Source: Pseudomonadota bacterium (GTDB taxonomy: Bacteria; Pseudomonadota; Gammaproteobacteria; Steroidobacterales; Steroidobacteraceae). Taken from it: a stretch of DNA of 64,000 nt. Every line of letters begins with the position of its first letter. The stretch's first letter is position 1. Position numbers and translations under genes: made by a program. Location: assembly GCA_016713725.1 (NCBI GenBank), contig JADJOO010000005.1, positions 194,365 to 258,364 on the forward strand, given 5' to 3'. The notes under the pieces are model-generated. The model was not told the DNA's origin, searched no databases, and worked only from the letters and a program-made list of their open reading frames with translations. Of the stretch, positions 49,753-59,452 are shown one piece after another.

Positions 49753-51273
49753 TCAGGACGCGCGCCGCCGATTCGGCCGCCGCGCACGCATCGTTTCGCG
49801 TGGACCGCCCTCTGGCAGCGGCGGCAGTTCCGGCAACGGCGCTTCTGCCGTCATGCCGGCCACGATCATGCGGCGCATTTCCGCATCGATCGCTGCATCG
49901 GTTGCAATCGGCGTGTACGACTGCAGACGGTTTTCGACTTCGGCGCAGGTGCGCTGGTACAGGTCCCTGGCGCCGGCTTTTTCCCAGGTCTCGCGGTTCT
50001 CGCGGTCGATCACCGGGTTCGTGAGATAGAGCTCCTGCGGCCAATGGCTCAGCGTGTGCGGCGACGTGATCAGGTGATCGTTCGCCAGCAGGTCTTCCAC
50101 CAGCTGCTTCGCCGGCAGGTCCTCGATGATGTTCATGTCGCGCACGAAGTGCAGGCACTGGCCGCACACTTCGTTGTCGAACACCAGCTTCGGCAGGCTG
50201 AACGTGAGCACGAAGTCGAGCATGCCGGGGCCGGAGACCGAATTGACGCCGGCGAGCGCCGCCAGCAGTGCGCTGCTGAACGTCTCGCCGCCGGCCTGCG
50301 CGTCGAGTGACTTGCCGTCGCTCAGCGCCATGTACGCCTGCGTCGGCAAGCCGAGCGACTTGGCCACCGCGACGTACGCGACATTGAGGTGCTGCGCCTC
50401 GATGGCCGCCATCGGCGAACTCGCGGACTTCATGTGGAACGTCGCCGGGGCGCCGCCAAACAGCACGGGTGCGCCGGGACGCACGATCTGCGCCATGGTG
50501 ATGCCGGTGAGCACGTCGGCCACGTGGAACACCAGCGCGCCCACGAGCGTTACCGGCGCGATCAGTCCCATCAGCGTGACGGGCACGATCTCGATCGGGA
50601 TGCCGGCCTCGACGCAATCGAGCATGTTCTGGCACGAATCCTCGCCGTACCGGAAGTTACCCGTCGCGGTGATCGTGAAGATCGACAGCGGCTTCGCGAT
50701 CAGCTCGGCCCGGTCGCGGCGAAACAGCTGCATCATGTCGCGCATGCGCGGCACGCCGTGTTCGGTGAACGCTCCAGAGACCATCGGCTTTTTCGACGTC
50801 GTGAGCAGCATGTACAGGCGCCACGCGTCCGACACCTGCGACTCGATGTCCTTGTTGGTCGAGAATGCGGTCGCCAGGTAGGCGATGTGCTCGAGTCCAT
50901 CGCAGAGCCGGGCATATTCGATGAAATCGGTCGAGTTCGAGAGGCGTGTCTCACCGGTGCGGTGATCGAGGATCTTCAGGCCGCTCGAGCCGGGCACGTA
51001 GTGGACGTTGTTGCCGCCCAGCTCCGCGTGCGGTTGGCCTTCACGGTCATAGAGCGTGAACGACTTCGGGGCCGTCGCGATCGCGCGGTCGACGATGTCG
51101 GGCGGGAACAGGACGCGGGTGCCGTCCGCCGTGGTCTTCAACCCGTGGTCGAGCAGGCGCTGGCGCATGCCGGGGCCGCGGATGTCGATGCCTGTTTCGG
51201 CGAGGATGCGCTTGGCCTCCGTGACCACCTTGGCGCACAACTCGGGGCTGATGACGTTCAGCGTCGGTCTCAT
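49753..51273 (-). CDS. MttB-family (trimethylamine methyltransferase-like) protein 2, non-pyrrolysine
   Basis: A 506-residue MttB-superfamily protein. Typical stretches are RILAETGIDIRGPGMRQRLL, HYVPGSSGLKILDHRTGE, IPIEIVPVTLMGLIAPVTLV, RPGAPVLFGGAPATFHM and LSDGKSLDAQAGGET, where the last corresponds to the D-x-K-x-x-D-x-Q-x-G segment near the Pyl site of MttB. No in-frame TAG, so a non-pyrrolysine member. It is only distantly similar to the copy at 26186-27727. It stands alone: the next gene upstream on its strand is a TolB-N/TPR gene 78 bp away. The methyl acceptor and donor are unknown. Confidence 0.83.
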   Translation of the reverse strand: MRPTLNVISPELCAKVVTEAKRILAETGIDIRGPGMRQRLLDHGLKTTADGTRVLFPPDIVDRAIATAPKSFTLYDREGQPHAELGGNNVHYVPGSSGLKILDHRTGETRLSNSTDFIEYARLCDGLEHIAYLATAFSTNKDIESQVSDAWRLYMLLTTSKKPMVSGAFTEHGVPRMRDMMQLFRRDRAELIAKPLSIFTITATGNFRYGEDSCQNMLDCVEAGIPIEIVPVTLMGLIAPVTLVGALVFHVADVLTGITMAQIVRPGAPVLFGGAPATFHMKSASSPMAAIEAQHLNVAYVAVAKSLGLPTQAYMALSDGKSLDAQAGGETFSSALLAALAGVNSVSGPGMLDFVLTFSLPKLVFDNEVCGQCLHFVRDMNIIEDLPAKQLVEDLLANDHLITSPHTLSHWPQELYLTNPVIDRENRETWEKAGARDLYQRTCAEVENRLQSYTPIATDAAIDAEMRRMIVAGMTAEAPLPELPPLPEGGPRETMRARRPNRRRAS

Positions 51274-51351
51274 CCTGCTGCTCCTGCGAGGCTCGTCGTC
51301 CGATCTCGCTGCCTGGCGCCAATGGCGTCAGCTTGTCCTGGGGGCGCGAGT

Positions 51352-53082
51352 CTACAGCGCTGACGACTTCACTGCCTGATGCGCCAGACCCATGCGTGCC
51401 AGCAGGGCCCGAAACCGCGGTTCAGCGCGGAGGTCGGCCAGCAGCGGCGAGTAACCCGCGATACACACCTCCCGTTGGCGCTCGTCGGCGGCCCGTTCGA
51501 GCTGCGTCATGGCGGCATCGGTTTCGCCGAGTCCGGCCAGTACCTCGCGGGCGGAATCGAGGCGATCGCTGCGGGCATAAGCGAAGCCCAGGCGCCCGAG
51601 CACGTCGTGGGCTCGGCCCTGGAATCCTGCGGCCTGTTCGAGCCGGTCGACGGCCGCCCCGTACCGGCCGAGCCCGATCAGCGCGACGCCGGCGAGGTCG
51701 TGCAGGGGTCCGGGTTCGCCGCCCAATGACAGCGCCCGATGTATGCGTGCCAAAGCATCCTGGTAGCGACCTGCGTCCATCAACCGGTACGCCACCTCCG
51801 CATGGCCCCGCGGATCGTCTGGGTTCGAGTCTGCAAACCCTGCGGCGATCTTCAAGGCATCTTTGTGACGCCCCATGATCGAGAGCACATAGCCGTAGCT
51901 CCAGATCGTCCCCGACGTGTCGGGCGACAACGCGACCGCGCGGTCGAGCTCGGCCAGCGCACCGGGCCAGTCCCAGTCATAGACCCCGCGCAGGTAGCCG
52001 AGCAAAGCGCGCGATTCAGTTCGCGTCGGGTCGAGTTCGAGTGCCCGCAGGGCCGCTGCCTGCGCCTTCGGGTAGGCGTCCTTGGGCAGCAGCCAGCCAT
52101 TGCTCGTTCCCGAATGACTGTGCGCGAATGCCAGCCAGTCCCAGGCTTCGGCGAACCCGGGATCGAGCGCCACAGCGGATTCGAGGTGCTCGACGCTCAG
52201 CCGCAGGTCATCGACCCGGCTCCTGCGATAGTGATACTTGCCGAGCAGGAAGTGGTCGTAGGCCTCGAGGTTCCGGGTGGGCAGGTCGGCGGATGCGACC
52301 CGGCCAACGGTCGAGAGCTTGGTCTCCAGCGCGCCCGCGATCTCGCGTGCGGCCTGGGCCTGGATATCGAACAGGTTCTGGACCGTCAATTCCGCGTCGA
52401 AACTGCCCGTCCACAGGTGCTGGTCGGTGCGCGTGTCGATGAGTTGGGCCGTGACGCGCACGCGTTGCCCGGCATGGCGGACACTGCCTTCGACGATCAT
52501 GTCCGCTGCGAGCGCGTGTGCGATTTCACCGAGCGACTGAGTTCGCCTGCGATACGGCATCACGGACGTCCGCGAGCGCACGGCCAGTGACTGGACCTGC
52601 GTTAACTGGGCGAGCAACTCTTCGTGCACGCCATCCGTGAAGTATTCCCGTCCTGCTTCTGCGCCTAGCGTCTGGAACGGCAGGACCGCGACGGCAACCG
52701 ACGCTGGCGAACCGGATGCCGGCTCATGCGGCGACTGGAGCACGAACCTGTCGATGGCAAGGTAGCCGAGTGCGACGGCTGCCACCGCGATGACGAGGCG
52801 ATCGAACCTGCGCTTGCCCGCTGCCCGCGTGACAGGATCCCGCGAGACCTCGGTATCCTTGCGCAAGCCATGGATCGTCCACTCGAACGTCCATGACAGC
52901 GTGACGACCGGGATGAGGCCCAGGCCGAGCGCAATCACGACCCAGCGGATGCTGGTCTCGGGCAGGCCGAAGATCGGGACCAGGGTTTCGAGTACCTGCA
53001 CCACGAGCCACGCGCTCGCGAGGTAGACGAGGCCGGCCCGCAATACGCCACGCCGCCGCAGTTCCTCGATGAAGTGCTTCAT
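51352..53082 (-). CDS. Membrane-anchored TolB-N-like/TPR protein
   Basis: A 576-residue protein from ATG 53082 (MKHFIEELRRRGVLRAGLVY); the in-frame extension to 53208 is rejected. Three membrane segments lie in the first 130 residues (YLASAWLVVQVLETLVPIF, VVIALGLGLIPVVTLSWTF, LVIAVAAVALGYLAIDRF). A TolB-N/FlgO-like domain begins near residue 145 (VAVAVLPFQTLGAEAGREYF). TPR repeats follow to the C-terminus (SVEHLESAVALDPGFAEAW, AAALRALELDPTRTESRAL). It shares the last two parts with the TIR proteins at 24155 and 42118 but has membrane segments in place of TIR. Function unknown. Confidence 0.82.
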   Translation of the reverse strand: MKHFIEELRRRGVLRAGLVYLASAWLVVQVLETLVPIFGLPETSIRWVVIALGLGLIPVVTLSWTFEWTIHGLRKDTEVSRDPVTRAAGKRRFDRLVIAVAAVALGYLAIDRFVLQSPHEPASGSPASVAVAVLPFQTLGAEAGREYFTDGVHEELLAQLTQVQSLAVRSRTSVMPYRRRTQSLGEIAHALAADMIVEGSVRHAGQRVRVTAQLIDTRTDQHLWTGSFDAELTVQNLFDIQAQAAREIAGALETKLSTVGRVASADLPTRNLEAYDHFLLGKYHYRRSRVDDLRLSVEHLESAVALDPGFAEAWDWLAFAHSHSGTSNGWLLPKDAYPKAQAAALRALELDPTRTESRALLGYLRGVYDWDWPGALAELDRAVALSPDTSGTIWSYGYVLSIMGRHKDALKIAAGFADSNPDDPRGHAEVAYRLMDAGRYQDALARIHRALSLGGEPGPLHDLAGVALIGLGRYGAAVDRLEQAAGFQGRAHDVLGRLGFAYARSDRLDSAREVLAGLGETDAAMTQLERAADERQREVCIAGYSPLLADLRAEPRFRALLARMGLAHQAVKSSAL

Positions 53083-53236
53083 GTGGTTCCGGGCCCGGCC
53101 GGGTGGCCGTTGCGGCAGGACCGATTCTAGACCGTCGCCGGAAGCGGCAGCAATCGAGGCCTGGGTCGCGATGACCCGTGTCGCACGGCAGGAAGATCGG
53201 CTCGTCACTGAGCGCGAAGGCCGGCGCCAGCACGGC

Positions 53237-53242
53237 TATAGT
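53237..53242 (+). promoter_or_regulatory. Candidate -10 element for the DUF2855 gene
   Basis: TATAGT lies 24 bp before the ATG at 53266 in the divergent gap with the TolB-N/TPR gene, with a GGGGAG ribosome site between. No clear -35 at standard spacing. Confidence 0.3.
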
Positions 53243-53265
53243 GTCCCCCCAAACGGGGAGCCGCG

Positions 53266-54357
53266 ATGCCAGATCGGAACGTCACGCTGCAGGTCAACCG
53301 CAACTCGCATGGCGTAACACGGGTCGTCGAGGCCGGGCTGCCGGCGCTGGCGCCGGGGCAGGTTCGCTTCAGGATCGAGCGTTTCGCGCTGACTGCCAAC
53401 ACGGTGACCTACGCCACGACCGGCGACCTGCTCGGGTACTGGGACTTCTTCCCGACCGGTGAGCCAGGCTGGGGTTCCGTGCCAGCCATGGGCTGGGCGG
53501 AAGTGGTCGAGTCGACGCACGCCGACGTGCCGACCGGCGGCCGGTATTACGGCTGGTTCCCGCTGGCCCGCTACGTCGACATGACGGTCACGCCGACTAC
53601 GGACGGCTTGCGTGACGAAGGGCCGCATCGAGCCGCACACGCTCCCGTCTACCGGGCCTACACGGCGACGAACCGCGACACGCTGTACCAGGCAGGAACC
53701 GACGCCGAGGATCGCCATGCGCTGTTGCGTGGCCTGTTCCTCACCGGCTGGCTGGCCGAGGACTACTTCGCCGACAACGACTGGTTCGGTGCGCGACGTG
53801 TGCTGGTGTTGTCCGCCTCGAGCAAGACGGCGATCGGCTTTGCGCACTGCGCCGACGCCCGTGCCGGGATCGAAGTCATCGGCGTGACCTCGCCGCGCAA
53901 CCATGCGTTCACGCATGCGCTTGGTTGCTACGACGAGGTGATTACGTACGACGACGTGGCCGCTATCCCGCCCGGCCTGCCGATCGTCGCCATCGACATG
54001 GCCGGCAGCGGGCCGGTGCTGGCATCGGTCCACGCCCACTTCAGCGACCGGTTGCAGCATTCGATGGCAATCGGTCGCAGCCACCACGACACGCCGGCAC
54101 GCGTCTCCGGCATGGCAGGGCCAAAGCCAGCGTTCTTCTTTGCACCGACGCAGGTCAAGAAGCGCGTGCAGGACTGGGGCACGCGCGGCTACCAGGAGCG
54201 AGTGGTTACGGCGCTCGGCGGCTTCGTCGACTGGAGTCGCACGTGGCTGCGAGTGCAGCACGCGCACGGCGCGGCGGCCGCAACCTCGACGTGGGGCGAG
54301 GTGCATGGCGGTCGTACGGCCGCTGACATCGGCCACGTGGTCTCGCTCTGGGACTGA
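53266..54357 (+). CDS. DUF2855 family protein (medium-chain reductase-like)
   Basis: A 363-residue cytosolic protein. Recognisable DUF2855 segments are the start LQVNRNSHGVTRVVEAGLP, RIERFALTANTVTYATTGDL, MGWAEVVESTHADVP and RRVLVLSASSKTAIGFAHC, where the last is a Rossmann-like strand-loop in the place of the NAD(P)-binding loop of quinone oxidoreductases. The canonical GxGxxG is not present. ATG 53266 has a GGGGAG site. Family function is not established; a reductase-like role acting on lipophilic quinones or steroids is sometimes proposed. It stands upstream of the prolyl oligopeptidase gene by 66 bp on the same strand. Confidence 0.82.
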   Translation: MPDRNVTLQVNRNSHGVTRVVEAGLPALAPGQVRFRIERFALTANTVTYATTGDLLGYWDFFPTGEPGWGSVPAMGWAEVVESTHADVPTGGRYYGWFPLARYVDMTVTPTTDGLRDEGPHRAAHAPVYRAYTATNRDTLYQAGTDAEDRHALLRGLFLTGWLAEDYFADNDWFGARRVLVLSASSKTAIGFAHCADARAGIEVIGVTSPRNHAFTHALGCYDEVITYDDVAAIPPGLPIVAIDMAGSGPVLASVHAHFSDRLQHSMAIGRSHHDTPARVSGMAGPKPAFFFAPTQVKKRVQDWGTRGYQERVVTALGGFVDWSRTWLRVQHAHGAAAATSTWGEVHGGRTAADIGHVVSLWD

Positions 54358-54423
54358 CGGTTCGCCATTGAACTGACGCACGCGACGCGGGTCGAACCGA
54401 CCTGTGCCACGAGGAGCCGCACT

Positions 54424-56526
54424 GTGTTGACTAAACTTGTCATGGCCGCGTCGGCGGTTGTCTTGATTGCGACACCGTCGCTGGCCGCGCAGCCTGCGGA
54501 TCCGTTCGACTGGCTCGAAGAAATCGAAGGCGCAAAGGCGCTCGACTGGGCCCGCGCCGAGAATGCCCGCACGCTGCCCGTCCTCGAGGGCGATCCGCGC
54601 TTTGCGCAGATGCGCGCTGAAGCGCGCTCGATCCTGACATCACCGACGCGCATTCCAGTCGGCTCGATTCACAACGGCGCCGTCTACAACTTCTGGCAGG
54701 ATGATACGCACGTGCGCGGGGTGTGGCGCCGGGCCAGCGTCGCGAGCTATCGCACGGGCAAGCCCGCGTGGGAAACACTGATCGATTTTGATCAACTGGC
54801 GAAGAACGAGGGCGAGAACTGGATCAACGGGCAGTTCGTCTGCCTGTCGCCAGAATTCCGCTCCTGCATGGTCGAGATGTCGCGCGGCGGCAGCGACACC
54901 TCGACCTGGCGTGAATTCGACACGACGGCCCGGGCGTTTGTGAAAAACGGGTTCGCCCTGCCCGAAGCCAAGTCCGACGTTGCATGGATCGACGCGGACA
55001 CGCTCGTCGTGGGGACGAACTGGGGCCCAGGGACGCTGACGGACTCGGGCTATCCGCGCATCGTGAAGGTGTGGCGACGCGGCAAGCCATTGAGCGCAGC
55101 GTCGACGCTTTTCGAAGGCAGGAAGGAGGACGTCGCGGTCCGCACCTTCGTCGACCAGGACGGTGGCGCGCAGCCATTCGTCGTGCGCGCCGTGTCGTTT
55201 TTCGAGGCCGAGTACTACTACGCGCCGGGCCTGGGTGAGCCGTCGATGCTGCCACTCCCGTCGAAATCGAACCTCGAGGGCGTGCTCGAGGGCCGCGCGA
55301 TCTTTACCTTGCGCGACGCGTGGAATTACCAGGGCAAGGTTTACCGCCAGGGTTCGGTCGTCGCGTACGACCTGAAGCGTGGTGCGGCCGAGCCCGTGCT
55401 TGCCGCGAACGACTTGCAGTCGATCGAGACCGTGGCAATCGGCAAGACCGGTCTGGTGGTACAGTACCTCGAGAATGTTTCCGGCAAGGCAGCTCGTGTC
55501 GTGCGCACGCCGCAAGGCGAGTGGCGGGCCACCCAGATTGCGCTGCCCGCGAACGGGGTGCTGAAGATCGCCTCCGCTGGCGGCGGCACCGACGACGCGA
55601 TGCTTTCGTTCGAAAGCCTGACTTCGCCAATTACGCTCTACTACGCGAGCGCGAACGGCACGATCGAGCAGGCCTTCTCAACGCCAGCAGCCTACAACGC
55701 GACGGACGTCGTCGTCGAGCAGCGGTTTGCGACGTCGAAGGATGGCGCGAAGATTCCGTACTTCGTGATGGGAAGGCGAGCTGTGATCGCCCGCGGCAAC
55801 GCGCCGACGGTGCAGTACGCCTACGGCGGCTTTCTCGCGGCGACGTTGCCGGTCTATTACGAAGATCCATCGCGGCCGCAACACGGCGCGCTTGCCGGCA
55901 GGCTCTGGGTGTCACGCGGCGGCGTGCTCGTGCTCTCCAACATCCGCGGCGGGTCGGAGTACGGCCCGCGCTGGCACGATGCGGGTCTGAAGGAGAGCCG
56001 GCAGAAGGTCTTCGACGACTTCATCGCCGTTTCGGAAGACCTGATCCGGACCGGAGTGACTTCGCAGGACAGGCTTGGCGCCATCGGCCGTTCTAACGGC
56101 GGCCTGTTGATGGGCGTGATCATGAACCAGCGCCCCGATCTGTACTCAGCCATCGTCTGCGGTGTGCCGCTGCTGGACATGCAGCGCTATACCAGGCTGG
56201 GCGCGGGCGCTTCGTGGGTTGCGGAGTACGGCGATCCGGACACGGACGACTGGTCGTACATGGCGCAATGGTCGCCGTACCAGATGCTGCGCGCCGACGT
56301 CGCCTATCCGCCGGTCTTCTACTACACGTCGACCAAGGACGATCGCGTGCACCCGGGCCACGCGCGCAAGGCGGCGGCGAAGTTGAAGTCGTTCGGGCGT
56401 GACTACTTTTACTACGAGAACATGGAAGGCGGTCACGGCGGCACGGCGAACCAGGACCAGCTCGCGTACCGGATCGCGCTCGAGTACACGTATTTTGCCA
56501 GGAGGCTGATGGGTGCCGCTCCGTAG
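54424..56526 (+). CDS. Exported prolyl oligopeptidase (S9 family)
   Basis: A 700-residue serine peptidase starting at GTG 54424 (read MLTKLVMAASAVVLIATPSL), with GAGGAG upstream and a signal peptide to about residue 22. An N-terminal seven-blade propeller spans about 30-420, starting DPFDWLEEIEGAKALDWA. The catalytic domain has the PEP-type loop GGFLAATLPVYYEDPSRP, nucleophile GRSNGGLLMG, Asp in TSTKDDRVHPGHARKA and His in EGGHGGTANQDQ. It should cut short peptides after proline in the periplasm. The length and signal fit bacterial prolyl endopeptidase. Confidence 0.9.
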   Translation: MLTKLVMAASAVVLIATPSLAAQPADPFDWLEEIEGAKALDWARAENARTLPVLEGDPRFAQMRAEARSILTSPTRIPVGSIHNGAVYNFWQDDTHVRGVWRRASVASYRTGKPAWETLIDFDQLAKNEGENWINGQFVCLSPEFRSCMVEMSRGGSDTSTWREFDTTARAFVKNGFALPEAKSDVAWIDADTLVVGTNWGPGTLTDSGYPRIVKVWRRGKPLSAASTLFEGRKEDVAVRTFVDQDGGAQPFVVRAVSFFEAEYYYAPGLGEPSMLPLPSKSNLEGVLEGRAIFTLRDAWNYQGKVYRQGSVVAYDLKRGAAEPVLAANDLQSIETVAIGKTGLVVQYLENVSGKAARVVRTPQGEWRATQIALPANGVLKIASAGGGTDDAMLSFESLTSPITLYYASANGTIEQAFSTPAAYNATDVVVEQRFATSKDGAKIPYFVMGRRAVIARGNAPTVQYAYGGFLAATLPVYYEDPSRPQHGALAGRLWVSRGGVLVLSNIRGGSEYGPRWHDAGLKESRQKVFDDFIAVSEDLIRTGVTSQDRLGAIGRSNGGLLMGVIMNQRPDLYSAIVCGVPLLDMQRYTRLGAGASWVAEYGDPDTDDWSYMAQWSPYQMLRADVAYPPVFYYTSTKDDRVHPGHARKAAAKLKSFGRDYFYYENMEGGHGGTANQDQLAYRIALEYTYFARRLMGAAP

Positions 56527-56541
56527 AACGGCAGCCCGAGG

Positions 56542-58935
56542 TCAGGTGCTCCCCGGCAAGGGCGGGGCGGCAGCCCAGCCATCGAGCTGGCGCCCCACCG
56601 GCAGTTCGCGCACGCGCACTCCGGTCGCCGCGAAAATCGCATTCGCGATCGCCGCACCGGCCGGTGGCACGCCCGGCTCACCGATGCCACCCGGCAGTCC
56701 CTCGCTCTCGACGACGTGCACATCCACGAGGTGCGGCGACGCCCGCATGCGAGCGACCCGGTAGTCGCTGTAGTTCGACTGTTCGACCCTGCCCTCGGCG
56801 AATGTGATTCCGCTGTAGAGAGTGTTGCTCATCGCCATGACCAGCGCGCCCTCCATCTGTGCCCGTGCCCGGTCGGGATTGGCGACGAAGCCGGCGTCGA
56901 CCGCGACGGTCGCGCGCGGTACGAGCACGGTTCCGTCCGGACGCACCTCGACCTCGACGACCATCGCAACGTACGCAAGGAAACTGCGATGCACGGCGAT
57001 ACCGCGCCCGCGGCCGCGCGCAAGCGGCGTGCCCCAGCCACTGCGCTGCTTCACCGATTCGACCACGCGGCGCGCGCGAGCGGTGTCGAGCGGGTGGTCC
57101 GCCCACGGCGCGCCGTAATAGGTGTCACCCGCACCGACAAGGCCGGCCTTGGACAGGTCCACCTTGCGGTCTGGGCCGATGAGTTCGAGCAGGAAGGCTG
57201 CTGGATCCTTACCGGCCGCGTTCGCGAGTTCATCGACGAATGAACCGATCGCGAATCCGTGATGGATCGCGTTCACGCTGCGGTACCAGCCGATGCGCGC
57301 GTGCGCTACGGCGGGGCAGGCTTCGACGCTCATGTTGGGCACGTCCCAGGGGACGTCGCTGGCACCGTTGGTCAGTTCGTCCGGCGTGGGACCGGCCACG
57401 TTCGGCGCGAAGGTTGCGCTGATCGACGGGTACGCCGACCTATGCAGCCAGGCGGTGACTTTGCCCGTAGCATCGAGCGCGGCCTCCAGTCGGTGCGCGG
57501 CCACGGCGTGATAGTACGAGTGCCGCATGTCGTCCTCGCGGCTCCACTGCACGCGTACGGGCACCCCGGTCTCGCGCGCAAGGAAGGCGGCCTCGCAGAT
57601 GAAGTCCGGCTTGGACTTGCGACCGAAGGCGCCTCCCAGCAACGTGACATGGACGGTAACGTTCGCTGCGTCGACCTTGAGGTACTCGGCGATCGTGTTG
57701 CGCGCATCATTGGGCGACTGCGTCGGGGCCCAGGCTTCGACCTTGCCGTCCTGCACGCGAGCGATCGCCGCCAGCGGCTCCATCTGCGCGTGCGACAGGT
57801 AAGGGACGTGGTATTCGGCGCTCACCTTGCGCTCTGCCGCCGCGAGAGCGGCAGCCGCATCGCCGTTCGTGCGTCCCGGCTTGCCTTGCGCACGGACGCT
57901 TGCCTCGAGTGCCGCCCTGTACGCTCTCGAGTCGTGTGATCCGTTCGGCCCCGCGTCCCAGGTGATCTTGAGCGCATCGCGCCCGCGCAGCGCAGCCCAG
58001 GTGTCCTTCGCGATCACGGCGACCCCACCAAGCGGGAAAAAAGCGCCGGGGATCGGCGTCTCCGGAATGCGCACGATGCGCTCGACGCCGGGTACTTTGC
58101 GTGCCTCGCCGTCGTCGACACTCACGAGCTTGCCGCCCCAGACGGGGGGGCGTGCGATGGCGGCCACTTTCATGCCGGGCAGCGTGACGTCGGCGCCGTA
58201 GACGGCGGTGCCGGTGGTCATCGGCACCAGGTCGATCGACGGCATCGTCTTGCCCTGCCACCGCCGCTCGTCCGGGCGCTTGATGCGCACGCTTGCCGTC
58301 GCGGGCATCGCAATCGTGCGCGCGGTCGCGACGAGCTTGCCGAACGGCTTCGTGCGACCGGTCGCACGGTGCACGACCTCGTGCTGTCGGGCGAAGACTT
58401 CCGCAACGTCCACGTTCCACTGACTGGCCGCTGCGGCCTCGAGGAGCGCGCGTGTCGTTGCACCGGCCTCCCGGTACTTGTGCAGGAAGTCGCGAATGCT
58501 CGTGGAACCGTCCGTGTTGTGCGAGCCGTACTTCGGGTCGCCCACCGCTTGCTCGACGCGACACCTGGCCCAGTCGGCTTCCATCTCGTCGGCAATGATC
58601 ATCGGCATCGTGGTACGGATGCCCTGGCCCATCTCCGAGCGGTGGCAGATGATCGTGACGGTGCCGTCGTCGTCGACGCGCACATAGACGTGCGGCGACC
58701 ACGGGCTGGCGGCGGTGCCCGGCAGAGGCTCGGCAGCGTCGAGGCGCCGCGCGCCGCCGGGCCCGAAAGCAATGACCAGACCGCCGACACCGAGCAATTG
58801 GATGAATGTGCGGCGCTGCAGGCCATGCGGGGAATCGGCTTTTTCATCGGTTGCAGCGACCGGGGCGGGCATCCCGGCCCGCGCACTGGGCGCCGTCGCG
58901 CGACGGACCCACGGCAGGAACTCGTTCGCGCTCAT
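56542..58935 (-). CDS. Molybdenum hydroxylase large subunit (isoquinoline 1-oxidoreductase-like)
   Basis: A 797-residue xanthine-dehydrogenase-family molybdopterin-binding subunit. ATG 58935 gives a twin-arginine signal (QRRTFIQLLGVGGLVIAFG at about 41-60), so the enzyme is exported folded. Cofactor motifs are CHRSEMGQGIRTTMPMI, HTDG region with NTDGSTSIRDF, GGAFGRKSKPDF and GIGEPGVPPAGAAIANAI, whose Glu is the catalytic base. The start overlaps the small-subunit stop by four bases. No FAD-binding subunit is nearby, as in IorAB-type enzymes that pass electrons to a cytochrome. Acts on an N-heterocycle or aldehyde; substrate unknown. Confidence 0.9.
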   Translation of the reverse strand: MSANEFLPWVRRATAPSARAGMPAPVAATDEKADSPHGLQRRTFIQLLGVGGLVIAFGPGGARRLDAAEPLPGTAASPWSPHVYVRVDDDGTVTIICHRSEMGQGIRTTMPMIIADEMEADWARCRVEQAVGDPKYGSHNTDGSTSIRDFLHKYREAGATTRALLEAAAASQWNVDVAEVFARQHEVVHRATGRTKPFGKLVATARTIAMPATASVRIKRPDERRWQGKTMPSIDLVPMTTGTAVYGADVTLPGMKVAAIARPPVWGGKLVSVDDGEARKVPGVERIVRIPETPIPGAFFPLGGVAVIAKDTWAALRGRDALKITWDAGPNGSHDSRAYRAALEASVRAQGKPGRTNGDAAAALAAAERKVSAEYHVPYLSHAQMEPLAAIARVQDGKVEAWAPTQSPNDARNTIAEYLKVDAANVTVHVTLLGGAFGRKSKPDFICEAAFLARETGVPVRVQWSREDDMRHSYYHAVAAHRLEAALDATGKVTAWLHRSAYPSISATFAPNVAGPTPDELTNGASDVPWDVPNMSVEACPAVAHARIGWYRSVNAIHHGFAIGSFVDELANAAGKDPAAFLLELIGPDRKVDLSKAGLVGAGDTYYGAPWADHPLDTARARRVVESVKQRSGWGTPLARGRGRGIAVHRSFLAYVAMVVEVEVRPDGTVLVPRATVAVDAGFVANPDRARAQMEGALVMAMSNTLYSGITFAEGRVEQSNYSDYRVARMRASPHLVDVHVVESEGLPGGIGEPGVPPAGAAIANAIFAATGVRVRELPVGRQLDGWAAAPPLPGST

Positions 58936-59387
58936 GGGCTTTTCTCCGCCGCGGCCTTGATCGCCGCGCGTATGCGAGGATAGGTGCCGCAGCGACAGAG
59001 GTTGCCATTCATCGCGGCGTCGATCTGCTGGTCGGTCGGCTTCGGCGTGTCCTGCAACAATCCAGCGGCCTGCATGATCTGACCGGGCTGGCAGAAGCCA
59101 CACTGAGGCGCGTCGATTTCGCGCCAGGCCACCTGCAGCGGGTGCTCGCCGGTGGGGTGGAGTCCTTCGATCGTGGTAACCGTCGCGTCCCGGAGGCCTG
59201 CCATCGGCATCTGGCAGGCGCGGGTGGGTTTCCCTCCGACGTGCACGGTGCAGGAACCGCACTGCGCGACGCCGCAGCCGTACTTCGCACCGGTCAGCGC
59301 GAGCTCGTCGCGCAGATACCAGAGGAGCGGCATGGTGGGGTCACCGTCGAAGGTTCGACGCACGCCATTGACGGTAAGGGTGATCAT
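58932..59387 (-). CDS. Molybdenum hydroxylase small subunit, two [2Fe-2S] clusters
   Basis: A 151-residue IorA-like subunit. The plant-type cluster ligands are in YGCGVAQCGSCTVHVGG with the fourth Cys in TRACQMP; the second cluster is in QCGFCQPGQIM and NGNLCRCGTYPRI. ATG 59387 (MITLTVNGVRRTFDGD) is preferred over the frame start at 59456. It precedes and overlaps the large-subunit gene (ATGA), and co-travels with it through the Tat pathway because it has no own signal. Electron transfer from the molybdenum site to an external acceptor. Confidence 0.92.
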   Translation of the reverse strand: MITLTVNGVRRTFDGDPTMPLLWYLRDELALTGAKYGCGVAQCGSCTVHVGGKPTRACQMPMAGLRDATVTTIEGLHPTGEHPLQVAWREIDAPQCGFCQPGQIMQAAGLLQDTPKPTDQQIDAAMNGNLCRCGTYPRIRAAIKAAAEKSP

Positions 59388-59452
59388 CGTGACTCCGGGG
59401 CGAGTACAGGAATGTGCAGCAGACGGAGAATGGCACTCGAGGGGCGGTAGTA

